A DNA stretch of 64,000 nucleotides, taken from assembly GCF_001406815.1 (NCBI RefSeq), contig NZ_CVRR01000019.1:62001-126000 (forward strand). The letters are read 5' to 3'. How positions within the stretch are numbered: the stretch's first letter is position 1; every line of letters begins with the position of its first letter. The position numbers were made by a program, and so were the translations under genes. Shown here in pieces: positions 26,795 through 37,190 of this stretch. The notes beneath the pieces are model-generated. The model did not search any database. It saw only the letters and a list, made by a program, of their open reading frames with translations, and was not told where the DNA came from. This DNA comes from Roseburia faecis (GTDB lineage: Bacteria; Bacillota; Clostridia; Lachnospirales; Lachnospiraceae).

Positions 26795-27973
26795 ATGAAA
26801 AAAGCAAAGAAATTAATAGCCGGAATCATGCTGGCATGTATGGTCATTGTGGGAGCCGGCGTGAAGTCGCCTGACGTATTTGCAGCAACAACAACGGCTG
26901 CTGCAGGTTCGCTGGAAATGAAGACTGCCAGTGACTCCATCAATTTAAATGCGGGACAGTCATTTGATGTGACATTTTCTGTCAATGCGGAGACTTCCGG
27001 ATTCGGAGGATACCTGACTTATGACAATTCAGTATTTACTTCGGTTACGGTAGTTGTTGGCGGGGGCACCACATCCGGAAAGACAGACAATAACGGAGAG
27101 TGGAAGGCTTCCTATAATGGGTATACACATTTTCTGTCCGTGGATTATTATAAAAAGGATGCGGCAGGAAATACAACCGGGCAGATTGCAGACCCTGTGA
27201 AAGTGACAGGATCATCCATTGCCACACTGAAATTTACATCGGCAAAACCGGTGATTAAGACGGATATTACCTTTAGCCCGTCCTATCTTCGGACAAATGG
27301 AACGGATGTGGAATTGAAAACGCAGAAACTCACACTGACCAATTCCCAGGCAAAGGCCGTTACGCTATCTCTTGGAATTGTAAAGGGAAACGGACGGATT
27401 TCCGTACCGGTGTATTTTTCCCGAAATGACGGATTTAATAAAATTAAGCTTAGGATTACTTATAATAAAAATATTCTTGCTTTTCAGTCCATAACACTGG
27501 CACCGGAAGTGCAGTCGACACTTACACAGAGTGATTATAATATGTCTTCCTACGGAGGATATCTGACAACGGAATATACCGCAACAGCAGATGTCAATAC
27601 TTCAGGAAATCTGATGTACATTGATTTTCAGCTTGCGAATGGGATGACAGCATACTCCAATAATGGAATCAGTACAGATGTTACGGTTGCCATAGAATCT
27701 GTAGAAGACCAGCAGGGAGATATCTTTTCCTATAATTCGGCGACCTCAAGTGTGACGATCACGGATCAGGTACATACGCTTGGAGATGTGAGTGGTGACG
27801 GGAAAATTAATCTGGTGGATGTGTTATATGTCATTCAGTATTATAACAACACGAAAACATTTACAAACGCGGAAAAGACTGCGGCAGATGTAAACCGTGA
27901 CGGAAAAGTGGATCTGACGGATGCTTTAAAAATCCTTCAGTATTATAATGGAGCCATTAAGACATTGTATTAA
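26795..27973 (+). CDS. secreted cohesin-domain protein with C-terminal dockerin
   Basis: 392 residues. A signal peptide (1-30, ends VFA-A) is followed by a cohesin-like beta-sandwich (about 35-185: INLNAGQSFDVTFSVNAET..FGGYLTYDNSVF). A second, related beta-domain (about 190-325: ISVPVYFSRNDGFNKIKLRITYNKNILAF) follows. A type I dockerin closes it, with two calcium loops DVSGDGKINLVD and DVNRDGKVDLTD, each followed by QYYN. Cohesin and dockerin modules build cellulosome-like complexes; having both suggests an adaptor scaffoldin or a self-assembling surface protein. No glycoside hydrolase is nearby. Confidence 0.82.
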   Translation: MKKAKKLIAGIMLACMVIVGAGVKSPDVFAATTTAAAGSLEMKTASDSINLNAGQSFDVTFSVNAETSGFGGYLTYDNSVFTSVTVVVGGGTTSGKTDNNGEWKASYNGYTHFLSVDYYKKDAAGNTTGQIADPVKVTGSSIATLKFTSAKPVIKTDITFSPSYLRTNGTDVELKTQKLTLTNSQAKAVTLSLGIVKGNGRISVPVYFSRNDGFNKIKLRITYNKNILAFQSITLAPEVQSTLTQSDYNMSSYGGYLTTEYTATADVNTSGNLMYIDFQLANGMTAYSNNGISTDVTVAIESVEDQQGDIFSYNSATSSVTITDQVHTLGDVSGDGKINLVDVLYVIQYYNNTKTFTNAEKTAADVNRDGKVDLTDALKILQYYNGAIKTLY

Positions 27974-27987
27974 ACAAAGGAGAAATT

Positions 27988-28389
27988 ATGTATTGCAGAA
28001 AATGTGGAAGAGAGATTCCCGATGATTCGATTATGTGCGGATATTGTGGAACACCTGTAAACCCGGATAATCCGTATACTTATGGTGGAACACCGCAGAA
28101 TATGGATGAAGGTGCAAACGGGCTTGGAATTGCCTCCATGATCCTTGGGATTGTTGCCATTCTGCTGGCATGCTGTGCCGGAGGAAAATGGCTGACATTC
28201 TTTGTCGCTGCGGCAGGCCTGATTCTTGGAATTATCGCATTACAGAAGCCAAAGTACGGAAGCAGCAGAGGGATGGCTCTTGCGGGTGTGATCTGCAGTG
28301 TGATCGCGCTTCTTATGAAAATTATTGTGATCATTTTACTGGGGGTGGGAATCGGAACCTTTCTTTATTCCCATATGTTTCACTTTTAA
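27988..28389 (+). CDS. zinc-ribbon DUF4190-like membrane protein
   Basis: 133 residues. The N-terminal zinc ribbon MYCRKCGREIPDDSIMCGYCG is followed by a linker and two to three membrane helices (IASMILGIVAILLACC, FVAAAGLILGIIALQKP, ALAGVICSVIALL..). That matches DUF4190-type membrane proteins of unknown function. It lies 14 bases after the dockerin gene with AAAGGAG, so it is probably co-transcribed. Confidence 0.78.
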   Translation: MYCRKCGREIPDDSIMCGYCGTPVNPDNPYTYGGTPQNMDEGANGLGIASMILGIVAILLACCAGGKWLTFFVAAAGLILGIIALQKPKYGSSRGMALAGVICSVIALLMKIIVIILLGVGIGTFLYSHMFHF

Positions 28390-28452
28390 AGTCCCATTCT
28401 GATAGATGGGAGTTATTCATAATATAACCGAAAGTTATAATAAAAATAGTGC

Positions 28453-28481
28453 TTGACAAACACAGATTATAGTATTATGAT
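28453..28481 (+). promoter_or_regulatory. ilvN promoter
   Basis: TTGACA, 17-base spacer, TATGAT, with the ATG 36 bases downstream. A weak hairpin TCCCAT / ATGGGA (28392-28411) lies just before. Confidence 0.75.
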
Positions 28482-28517
28482 CTAAACAACACAAAGAAAG
28501 TAGAAGGTTTTCGAGAT

Positions 28518-29018
28518 ATGAGAAGACAGGCGTTATCGCTTTTAGTGGAAAATAACCCAGGTGTGACGAGCCGGATATCCGGATTGTTCAGTCGCCGCGG
28601 ATATAATATTGACAGTTTTTCATCCGGTGTGACTGCAGATCCGAAATATACCAGAATTACAATTGTTGCCAGTGGTGATGAACTTATTCTGGATCAGATC
28701 GAGAAACAGTTACTGAAACTGGAAGATGTGTTGGATATCAAAAAACTGGAACCGGGATTTTCTGTTACCCGGGAGCTGATTCTTGTAAAGATCCGCGCAA
28801 AGGATACTGAGCGTCAGCCGATCATGAATGTGACAGAGATTTTTCATGGAAAGATCGTAGATGTCACAAACGATTCCATGGTAATTCAGCTGGTAGGACA
28901 TCAGGATAAACTGGATGCCTTTTTAGATCTGCTGGATGGATATGAAATTCTGGAACTTGCGCGTACCGGAATTACGGGACTTACCCGTGGATCGTCGGAT
29001 GTCCGTTTTTTGGATTAG
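28518..29018 (+). CDS. ilvN: acetolactate synthase small (regulatory) subunit
   Basis: 166-residue regulatory subunit conferring valine feedback on acetolactate synthase. The N-terminal ACT domain (QALSLLVENNPGVTSRISGLFSRRGYNIDSFSSGVT) and the C-terminal domain (RELILVKIRA..) are complete. No catalytic subunit (ilvB) is in the window. ilvC follows 63 bases later, probably in the same transcript. Confidence 0.93.
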   Translation: MRRQALSLLVENNPGVTSRISGLFSRRGYNIDSFSSGVTADPKYTRITIVASGDELILDQIEKQLLKLEDVLDIKKLEPGFSVTRELILVKIRAKDTERQPIMNVTEIFHGKIVDVTNDSMVIQLVGHQDKLDAFLDLLDGYEILELARTGITGLTRGSSDVRFLD

Positions 29019-29069
29019 TTACGGCTACTTATTAAAAATATTTTTTTATATAAGAGTATACATATTTAG

Positions 29070-30107
<1,038 letters not shown>

Positions 30108-30122
30108 TCAGAAACTGATTTT

Positions 30123-30160
30123 AAAAACCCCGGTGAGTACCATCATCGGGGTTTTTGTTT
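30123..30160 (+). terminator. ilvC terminator
   Basis: 10-bp stem AAAAACCCCG / CGGGGTTTTT, 14-base loop, then GTTTTT. Confidence 0.88.
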
Positions 30161-30165
30161 TTGTG

Positions 30166-30206
30166 CCGGGGTGACATTTGACAAACTACCCCGGTATGTG
30201 TAAAAT
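30166..30206 (+). promoter_or_regulatory. leuS promoter with overlapping inverted repeat
   Basis: TTGACA (30178-30183), 17-base spacer, TAAAAT (30201-30206). An inverted repeat CCGGGGT (30166-30172) / ACCCCGG (30188-30194) spans the -35 box, with its second arm inside the spacer. It could be an operator. No T-box precedes leuS and the leader is only about 36 bases. Confidence 0.65.
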
Positions 30207-30248
30207 AAATGTATTGTGAAAAAATATGAAAAATGAAGAGGCGAAGAC

Positions 30249-32666
30249 ATGGCAGAAGTATACAACCACAAAGTGGTAGAGAAAAAGTGGCAGAAAGTCT
30301 GGGATGATGAAAAGGCTTTTGCTGCAACCAATGATTATTCCAAACCGAAATATTATGCGTTGGTTGAATTCCCATATCCATCCGGACAGGGACTTCACGT
30401 TGGTCATCCGAGACCATATACAGCATTGGATATTGTAGCCCGTAAGAGAAGAATGCAGGGATATAATGTATTATATCCGATGGGATGGGATGCATTTGGA
30501 CTTCCGACAGAAAACTATGCAATTAAAAATAAAATTCATCCAAAAATCGTAACCGAAAATAATGTAAAGCATTTTAAGGATCAGTTACATTCTCTGGGAT
30601 ATTCTTTTGACTGGGATCGTGAGATTAATACAACAGATCCAAAGTACTATAAATGGACCCAGTGGATTTTCCTGAAATTGTTCAAGGCCGGTCTTGCATA
30701 CAAAAAAGAGATGCCGATCAACTGGTGCACTTCCTGCAAGGTAGGTCTTGCAAACGAGGAAGTTGTAAACGGTGTATGTGAGCGGTGTGGTGCTCCGGTT
30801 GTCCGCAAGGTAAAGAGCGAATGGATGTTAAAGATTACCGATTATGCGGATAAGCTGATCGAAGGACTGAATGATGTAGACTACATTGAACGTGTCAAGG
30901 TTTCACAGAAAAACTGGATCGGACGTTCTACAGGTGCCGAGGTTGATTTCCAGATCAAAGATACAGAAGATAAGCTGCGTATTTACACCACACGCTGCGA
31001 TACATTGTTTGGTGTTACCTATATGGTTGTTTCACCAGAGCATCCATATCTGGATAAGTACAAGGATCAGATTAAAAACTGGGAGGAAATCGTTGCATAC
31101 CGCGAGCAGGCTTCCAGAAAGTCTGATTTTGAGCGGGCGGAGCTTGCAAAAGACAAGACTGGTGTGGCAATTGACGGTCTGACTGCAATCAATCCGGTCA
31201 ACGGAAAAGAAGTTCCGATCTGGGTATCTGATTATGTACTGATGAGCTATGGTACCGGTGCTATCATGGCAGTTCCGGCACATGATGAGAGAGATTGGGA
31301 GTTTGCAAAGAAATTTCATCTTCCGATCATTCAGGTAGTTGCAAAGAACGGAGAAGAAGTGGATGTCAATGAGGCTGCTTTTACCGATGTAGCGACGGGT
31401 GTGCTGATCAACTCCGACTTCTTAAACGGCCTGGAAGTAAAAGATGCAAAGGAAAAGATGATCAAATTCCTGGAAGAAAAAGGAATTGGTCAGGCAAAGA
31501 CAAATTATAAATTAAGAGACTGGGTATTCTCCCGTCAGCGTTACTGGGGGGAGCCGATTCCGATTGTTCACTGCGATAAATGTGGGTATGTGCCGATCGA
31601 TGAGAGCGAGCTGCCGCTGCTTCTTCCGGAAGTAGAAAGTTATATGCCGACAGACAACGGAGAATCTCCGCTTGCAGCAATGACCGACTGGGTAAATACG
31701 ACTTGTCCATGCTGTGGTGGTCCTGCAAAGCGTGAGACCGATACAATGCCGCAGTGGGCCGGATCTTCCTGGTATTTCCTGCGTTATACCGATCCACACA
31801 ATGACAAGGCACTGGCAAGTCCGGAAGCACTCAAATACTGGCTGCCGGTTGACTGGTACAATGGTGGTATGGAGCACACGACCCTGCATCTGCTGTATTC
31901 CAGATTCTGGCATAAATTCCTGTATGATCAGGGCGTTGTTCCGACTCCGGAACCATACCAGAAGCGTACTTCCCATGGCATGATTCTCGGTGAGAACGGA
32001 GAGAAGATGTCAAAGTCCAGAGGAAATGTAGTCAATCCAGACGATATTGTGCAGGAGTATGGTGCAGATACCCTGCGTACGTATGAAATGTTCATCGGAG
32101 CATTTGATCTGGCTGCATCCTGGTCGGAAGATGGAGTAAAGGGATGCCGTAGATTCTTAGACCGTGTCTGGAAATTGCAGGATCTTATGACTGATGAGGA
32201 GGGATACTCCAAGGATCTTGAGACCAAGATGCATCAGACCATCAAGAAGGTTTCCAATGACTTTGAAAACCTCAAGTACAATACGGCGATTGCTGCCATG
32301 ATGACACTTTTGAATGATTTTTATAAAAAAGGCTCTATCACCAGGGGAGAGTTAAAGACACTGATCATTCTGCTGAATCCGGTTGCTCCGCATATCACAG
32401 AAGAAATGTGGCAGATTATCGGATGCGAGGGAAGAGTATATCAGCAGACATGGCCGGAGTTCGATGAGGCAAAGACGGTGGAATCTTCCGTGGAGATTGC
32501 CGTTCAGATCAATGGTAAGGTAAAGGGAACGCTTGGTATCCAGAAAGATGATCCGAAGGATCAGGTAATTGCAAAGGCAAAAGAAGTCATTGCAGATAAA
32601 CTGACCGGAAATATTGTCAAAGAGATTTATGTACCGGGAAGACTGGTAAACATTGTAATGAAATAA
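30249..32666 (+). CDS. leuS: leucyl-tRNA synthetase
   Basis: Class I synthetase, 805 residues. The HIGH motif appears as HVGH in [13 protein letters not shown] and KMSKS is intact in [14 protein letters not shown]. The editing domain (about 220-420) includes [13 protein letters not shown] and [15 protein letters not shown] Cys pair set ([22 protein letters not shown]) forms the zinc module. The gene has its own promoter. Confidence 0.97.
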   Translation: MAEVYNHKVVEKKWQKVWDDEKAFAATNDYSKPKYYALVEFPYPSGQGLHVGHPRPYTALDIVARKRRMQGYNVLYPMGWDAFGLPTENYAIKNKIHPKIVTENNVKHFKDQLHSLGYSFDWDREINTTDPKYYKWTQWIFLKLFKAGLAYKKEMPINWCTSCKVGLANEEVVNGVCERCGAPVVRKVKSEWMLKITDYADKLIEGLNDVDYIERVKVSQKNWIGRSTGAEVDFQIKDTEDKLRIYTTRCDTLFGVTYMVVSPEHPYLDKYKDQIKNWEEIVAYREQASRKSDFERAELAKDKTGVAIDGLTAINPVNGKEVPIWVSDYVLMSYGTGAIMAVPAHDERDWEFAKKFHLPIIQVVAKNGEEVDVNEAAFTDVATGVLINSDFLNGLEVKDAKEKMIKFLEEKGIGQAKTNYKLRDWVFSRQRYWGEPIPIVHCDKCGYVPIDESELPLLLPEVESYMPTDNGESPLAAMTDWVNTTCPCCGGPAKRETDTMPQWAGSSWYFLRYTDPHNDKALASPEALKYWLPVDWYNGGMEHTTLHLLYSRFWHKFLYDQGVVPTPEPYQKRTSHGMILGENGEKMSKSRGNVVNPDDIVQEYGADTLRTYEMFIGAFDLAASWSEDGVKGCRRFLDRVWKLQDLMTDEEGYSKDLETKMHQTIKKVSNDFENLKYNTAIAAMMTLLNDFYKKGSITRGELKTLIILLNPVAPHITEEMWQIIGCEGRVYQQTWPEFDEAKTVESSVEIAVQINGKVKGTLGIQKDDPKDQVIAKAKEVIADKLTGNIVKEIYVPGRLVNIVMK

Positions 32667-32674
32667 AATGTTTC

Positions 32675-32748
32675 CTGTCTGCCAGAAAACAGCAGACAGA
32701 AGATTTCTAAGGGAAAGGCACCCTGCGCAAAAGGCGCAGGGTGTTTTG
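32675..32748 (+). terminator. leuS terminator region (two hairpins)
   Basis: First hairpin CTGTCTGC / GCAGACAG (32675-32699). The strong terminator stem CACCCTGCGC / GCGCAGGGTG (32719-32743, loop AAAAG) then ends in TTTTG. Confidence 0.85.
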
Positions 32749-32797
32749 CATAATAAAAAGGAAAAACACAGATACTGTAAAAAAGGAGGTCTTTGAT

Positions 32798-33544
32798 GTG
32801 AAACTTTCATATCTTTCTTATTTTTTTACATATGAAACCCATATTCCGGATGGCATTGGATTTGCGTTGTTCGGTCCATGGCATCTGTTGTGGCTTTCGG
32901 TTATTTTTGCCATATGCGTCAGATATGTATGGATTTATAAAAAAGGGGATGAAAGAAAAAAACGCCGGATGGATGGTCTGACGGCATGTTCCCTTGTGGT
33001 GTGGATTGTCGTGAGAGCAATTTATATTGCGGTGATCCATGAAGCGTTTTTATATGAACTCCCGTTTCATCTGTGCAGCATGGCTGGAATTTTGTGTGCC
33101 GTTCATTGTCTGACGAAATGGAAATGGCTGGGGCAGGTGCTGTATACCATCTGTCTCCCGGGAACAGTGCTGGCACTTTTATTTCCAAACTGGAACTTTT
33201 ATCCGGTCATTCATTTCATTACACTGGAAGGTTTTTTGTTTCATATGGGAATTGTACTGTATGTGGCAGGAAAACTTGCATCCCATGAAATCCGACCGGA
33301 TTTTGCAAAACTCTGGCAGGTGGTGTTATTTCTGACTGCGGTTGTGATACCGATTTACTGTTTTGATAAAAGATATGATGTGAATTATATGTTTGTGAAC
33401 TGGCCATCCGCCGGATCTCCGCTTGTCTGGCTGGTAGACAGGATGGGAAATCCGGGGTATCTTATTGGCTATGCGGCACTTGTATTTCTGTGCATGCTTT
33501 TGATGGATGCGGGCTATCTTATAGTTGCCGGAAGGAAAAACTAA
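32798..33544 (+). CDS. YwaF/TIGR02206-type integral membrane protein
   Basis: 248 residues with about seven membrane helices. The family features FGPWHLLWL near the N-terminus, ELPFHLCSMAG with conserved His, and FHMGIVLYVAGK match the YwaF/TIGR02206 family (TMEM164-like), whose role is unknown. The start is GTG at 32798 with AAAGGAGG 8 bases upstream; the ATG two bases earlier is out of frame and stops at once. Confidence 0.8.
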   Translation: MKLSYLSYFFTYETHIPDGIGFALFGPWHLLWLSVIFAICVRYVWIYKKGDERKKRRMDGLTACSLVVWIVVRAIYIAVIHEAFLYELPFHLCSMAGILCAVHCLTKWKWLGQVLYTICLPGTVLALLFPNWNFYPVIHFITLEGFLFHMGIVLYVAGKLASHEIRPDFAKLWQVVLFLTAVVIPIYCFDKRYDVNYMFVNWPSAGSPLVWLVDRMGNPGYLIGYAALVFLCMLLMDAGYLIVAGRKN

Positions 33545-33547
33545 AAG

Positions 33548-34315
33548 TTATTTTTTTAACACATGAGGAGGCAGGGACGGGTCGCTGCCACGCAATTTCT
33601 GCATGCCGCGCTGAATGGCATCTTTGGAATCTTTCCAGCTGGCATCTTTGTTTTTGTAATCATATTTTTCAATAAACCATGCAACGTCTTCATAGACGCG
33701 GTGGAAATTTTCCTTCATCAGAGGAAGGACGGTGGCATAGAATTCTTTTTTCTCTTCACCGGAAAGCTGTTCGTCGGCACCTTCGCAGAGAACTTTAAAG
33801 TGATCGAGGCAGAATCCTTTGGTATTTGCCACCTGTGCACGGAAATCCGCATCTTTTTTGTACATGGAAAAGAAGGTTTTCATGTAAGCCTGAAAGGTAT
33901 TTTTTATACTGTTACAGATGAAACAGGTGGATTCCCGCCGGTTGATCCACTCGACAATGGAATTGGAAGAACCATCTGTTTTTTTGCCGAACAGACTGCT
34001 GCGTTTTGCAGCAGCGTCCGGACGGAAGGTTTTCCAGACATGATCCATTTCCTCTTCGTGACGTTTCATCAGTGTTTTTAAAATCCAGGCATTGCCGAGC
34101 GAATTTCCATAATCAAACATTTTTTTGAAATGTGCGCGGCAGAATCCTTCCCGGTCTGTCATGTCGCGGATATCGGCTTCCATGTAGGAGGCACCATGTC
34201 CGAGGACGAAATCCATCATGTGTTCTTCGGTTTTTTGTTCGATATAGCAGAACGGACATTCTCCGGCATTTGCCATGGCATCTGAAATTGGGATGGTGTG
34301 AAGCTGTTCTTTCAT
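33548..34315 (-). CDS. DUF6062 family protein
   Basis: 255-residue soluble protein with two CxxC-type sites: CPFCYIEQKTEEHMMDFVLG near residues 20-40 and CFICNSIKNTFQAY near 138-152. A Cys/His pattern (GFCRAHFKKM, GFCLDHFKVL) repeats in each half, suggesting two related metal-binding halves. It matches what I know of DUF6062; function unknown. It overlaps the upstream LysR gene by 4 bases, so they are coupled. Convergent with the YwaF-like gene. Confidence 0.75.
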   Translation of the reverse strand: MKEQLHTIPISDAMANAGECPFCYIEQKTEEHMMDFVLGHGASYMEADIRDMTDREGFCRAHFKKMFDYGNSLGNAWILKTLMKRHEEEMDHVWKTFRPDAAAKRSSLFGKKTDGSSNSIVEWINRRESTCFICNSIKNTFQAYMKTFFSMYKKDADFRAQVANTKGFCLDHFKVLCEGADEQLSGEEKKEFYATVLPLMKENFHRVYEDVAWFIEKYDYKNKDASWKDSKDAIQRGMQKLRGSDPSLPPHVLKK

Positions 34316-35220
34316 AGTGTTTCCTCCGGTCTGTAAGTACGGTAAAAGTCAATAAAGGTCTGTAAGGATTTGGATGGCTTTAAGTTTTCCTTGTATGCAA
34401 AGCCGATTTCCCGTTTGTGGATCGGGATGCCGAGCGGAATTTCCACGAGAGATCCCTCTTGGAGTTCCTTTGTGACAAAACTTTTGATGACACAGGCAAC
34501 GCCGACACCGATCTTTGCGAAATCAATTAACAGATCCATGTTCGAGATATCAATGGATTCCGCTACGGAAATATGATTGTCCTGCAGATAATCGTCAATA
34601 TACTGCCGCGTCATGTTATGCTTATCCAAAAGCATAAGTGTGGAATTGCCAAGGATGGAATCTCTGGTAATTCCTCTTTTTTTCAGATTTGAGAGATAGT
34701 CCGGATTGGCTACAAAAATGTCTTCAATGTTGTCCAGATAGTAAAAATTGATGTTTTTGAGATTATCCGGTTTTCCAATCAGACCGATGTCAATTTTATT
34801 TTCATCCAGCAGATCAAGCGTTTCGTTGGTCGACTGACAGTTGATGGAAATACTGATATGCGGATTCTGCCGTATGAATTCTTTCAGATAGGGCAGAAGC
34901 ACAAATTTGCAGAGTGTGGAACTGACACCGATCTGCAGGTGACCGACACCAAGATCGATGGAGCGTTTTAATTTGTCTTCCCCAAGTGTCAGTGTTTCAA
35001 AGGCTTCCTTTACATGTCCATAAAGTAACTGGCCCTCGTCCGTCAGTACAACGCCGCGGGAACTGCGGGAAAACAGTTTGCATCCTAAATTTTCTTCCAG
35101 TTTCTGAATGGATTTGCTGATGGCAGGCTGGCTGATGTAGAGTTCTTTGGCTGCCTTGGAAATATTTCCGGCATTGGCAACCGTATAAAAAATCCAGTAA
35201 GAAGATAAATTCTGATTCAT
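34312..35220 (-). CDS. LysR-family transcriptional regulator
   Basis: 302 residues. The N-terminal winged helix (NAGNISKAAKELYISQPAISKSIQKLEENLGCKLFSRSSRGVVLT) is followed by a periplasmic-binding-like effector domain (about 90-295). It is divergent from leuC across a 136-base gap with several palindromes, so it probably controls leuCD and itself. Sensing of a branched-chain intermediate is inference from position. Confidence 0.88.
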   Translation of the reverse strand: MNQNLSSYWIFYTVANAGNISKAAKELYISQPAISKSIQKLEENLGCKLFSRSSRGVVLTDEGQLLYGHVKEAFETLTLGEDKLKRSIDLGVGHLQIGVSSTLCKFVLLPYLKEFIRQNPHISISINCQSTNETLDLLDENKIDIGLIGKPDNLKNINFYYLDNIEDIFVANPDYLSNLKKRGITRDSILGNSTLMLLDKHNMTRQYIDDYLQDNHISVAESIDISNMDLLIDFAKIGVGVACVIKSFVTKELQEGSLVEIPLGIPIHKREIGFAYKENLKPSKSLQTFIDFYRTYRPEETL

Positions 35221-35232
35221 TATTGCCTCCGT

Positions 35233-35310
35233 TTATTATAATAAGTTATTATATCATAAAATATAGTTATGGTAAATATGTTTATTATGTATTAGGATTA
35301 TGAAATAATC
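35233..35310. promoter_or_regulatory. palindromic control region between lysR and leuC
   Basis: Three AT-rich dyads: TTATTATAATAA (35233-35244, perfect), CATAA-N7-TTATG (35255-35271, fits the LysR T-N11-A box) and GATTAT-GAA-ATAATC (35296-35310, perfect arms). A leuC -10 candidate TAAAAT lies at 35316-35321. Confidence 0.6.
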
Positions 35311-35356
35311 TGTGCTAAAATCATAGTAGTTTAAGATATTAAAGGAGGAATTATCC

Positions 35357-36619
35357 ATGGGAATGACAATGACTCAGAAGATTCTTGCAGCACATGCAGG
35401 CCTGCCTTCTGTCAGCGCCGGACAGCTGATCGAGGCAGACCTGGATCTGGTTCTGGGCAATGATATTACTTCTCCGGTTGCAATTCATGAAATCGGAAAA
35501 ATGAATGTAGAGGGTGTATTTCACAAAGATAAAATCGCACTTGTGATGGATCACTTTGCTCCAAATAAAGACATTAAATCCGCAGAGCATTGCAAATGCG
35601 TACGCGAGTTCGCCTGCAAAAATGATATTACAAACTATTTTGATGTAGGTGAGATGGGAATAGAGCATGCACTCCTTCCGGAAAAAGGACTTACGGTTGC
35701 GGGAGATGTGATTATCGGTGCAGATTCCCATACGTGTACATACGGTGCACTTGGTGCATTTTCTACTGGTGTGGGAAGTACAGATATGGCAGCCGGCATG
35801 GCTACCGGAAAAGCATGGTTTAAAGTACCGTCTGCAATCAAATTTAATATTGTAGGAAAGCCGGACAAATGGATCAGCGGAAAAGATGTGATTCTTCATA
35901 TCATCGGAATGATCGGTGTGGATGGAGCCCTTTATAAATCCATGGAATTTGTTGGGGAAGGAATCAAATACCTTTCCATGGATGACCGTTTTACCATCGC
36001 AAACATGGCAATTGAGGCCGGTGGAAAGAACGGTATTTTCCCGGTAGACGATCTGACCCGTGCATACATGAAAGAACATTCCAAGAGACCGTTCGTGGAA
36101 TATGAAGCAGATGCGGATGCAGAGTATGACGAAGAATATACGATTGATCTTTCAACTTTAAAGTCAACCGTTTCATTCCCACATCTGCCGGATAACACAC
36201 GTACGATTGATGAAGTGGGCGATGTGAAAATTGATCAGGTTGTGATTGGTTCCTGCACAAACGGACGTATGGAAGATCTTCGTACAGCTGCAGAAATCTT
36301 AAAAGGAAAGAAAGTAGCCAAAGGACTCCGCGTGATTGTAATCCCGGCAACCCAGCAGATTTATCTGGATGCCATGGAAGAGGGACTTCTTAAGATCTTT
36401 ATCGAAGCAGGTGCAATCGTAAGTACACCGACATGTGGACCGTGTCTTGGCGGATATATGGGAGTACTTGCAGAAGGCGAGCGCTGTGTATCCACAACAA
36501 ACCGTAACTTTGTCGGACGTATGGGACATGTAGATTCGGAAGTATATCTTGCAAGCCCGGCGGTTGCAGCGGCAAGTGCCATCACCGGAAAGATTTCAGG
36601 CCCGGCGGAAGTAATGTAG
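35357..36619 (+). CDS. leuC: 3-isopropylmalate dehydratase large subunit
   Basis: Isomerises 2- to 3-isopropylmalate in leucine synthesis with a 4Fe-4S cluster. 420 residues, the shorter archaeal/clostridial (HacA-like) class. Cluster ligands sit in [10 protein letters not shown] and [21 protein letters not shown] is the substrate motif. AAAGGAGG precedes the ATG; leuD follows after 33 bases. A homoaconitase-like role is possible by family but unlikely given the leuD partner. Confidence 0.93.
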   Translation: MGMTMTQKILAAHAGLPSVSAGQLIEADLDLVLGNDITSPVAIHEIGKMNVEGVFHKDKIALVMDHFAPNKDIKSAEHCKCVREFACKNDITNYFDVGEMGIEHALLPEKGLTVAGDVIIGADSHTCTYGALGAFSTGVGSTDMAAGMATGKAWFKVPSAIKFNIVGKPDKWISGKDVILHIIGMIGVDGALYKSMEFVGEGIKYLSMDDRFTIANMAIEAGGKNGIFPVDDLTRAYMKEHSKRPFVEYEADADAEYDEEYTIDLSTLKSTVSFPHLPDNTRTIDEVGDVKIDQVVIGSCTNGRMEDLRTAAEILKGKKVAKGLRVIVIPATQQIYLDAMEEGLLKIFIEAGAIVSTPTCGPCLGGYMGVLAEGERCVSTTNRNFVGRMGHVDSEVYLASPAVAAASAITGKISGPAEVM

Positions 36620-36652
36620 AAGATGCCGGAGAAAAAGGAGGTCAGATAAGAA

Positions 36653-37141
36653 ATGAAAGCAGCACATGGTAGTGTATTTAAATATGGCGATAACGTAGAT
36701 ACGGATGTTATCATTCCGGCAAGATATTTGAATTCTTCCGATCCGAAAGAACTTGCCACACACTGTATGGAAGATATCGATAAAGATTTCGTTAAAAATG
36801 TACATGTGGGAGATATTATTGTAGCCAATAAAAACTTTGGATGTGGTTCTTCCCGTGAACATGCACCGATTTCCATCAAGGCATCCGGTGTCAGCTGTGT
36901 CATTGCTGAGACATTTGCCAGAATCTTTTACCGGAATGCCATCAATATCGGTTTGCCGATCATTGAGTGCCCACAGGCCGCAAAGGAAATACAGGCAGGG
37001 GATGAGGTGGAAGTAGATTTTGATTCCGGAATCATCACAGATGTGACAACCGGAAAGAAATTCCAGGGACAGGCATTTCCACCATTTATGCAGAAGATTA
37101 TTGACTGCGAAGGTCTTGTCAATTATATCAACCAGAAATAA
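36653..37141 (+). CDS. leuD: 3-isopropylmalate dehydratase small subunit
   Basis: 162-residue swivelling-domain partner of LeuC. Hallmarks are [14 protein letters not shown] near the N-terminus and [12 protein letters not shown]. The length matches the class paired with short LeuC. A strong terminator follows that also covers the end of the convergent AP2-domain gene. Confidence 0.93.
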   Translation: MKAAHGSVFKYGDNVDTDVIIPARYLNSSDPKELATHCMEDIDKDFVKNVHVGDIIVANKNFGCGSSREHAPISIKASGVSCVIAETFARIFYRNAINIGLPIIECPQAAKEIQAGDEVEVDFDSGIITDVTTGKKFQGQAFPPFMQKIIDCEGLVNYINQK

Positions 37142-37158
37142 TAAAAAGATGTCAGAGA

Positions 37159-37190
37159 GGACTTCCCTTATTTGCGGGGAAGTCCTTTTA
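37159..37190 (+). terminator. leuCD terminator
   Basis: 9-bp stem GGACTTCCC / GGGAAGTCC followed by TTTTA. It overlaps the 3' end of the opposing gene. Confidence 0.85.

Noticed and set aside
35357-36619. leuC as aconitase for the citrate-synthase-like gene
   Set aside because: The 420-residue length, adjacent leuD and LysR context fit isopropylmalate dehydratase better.
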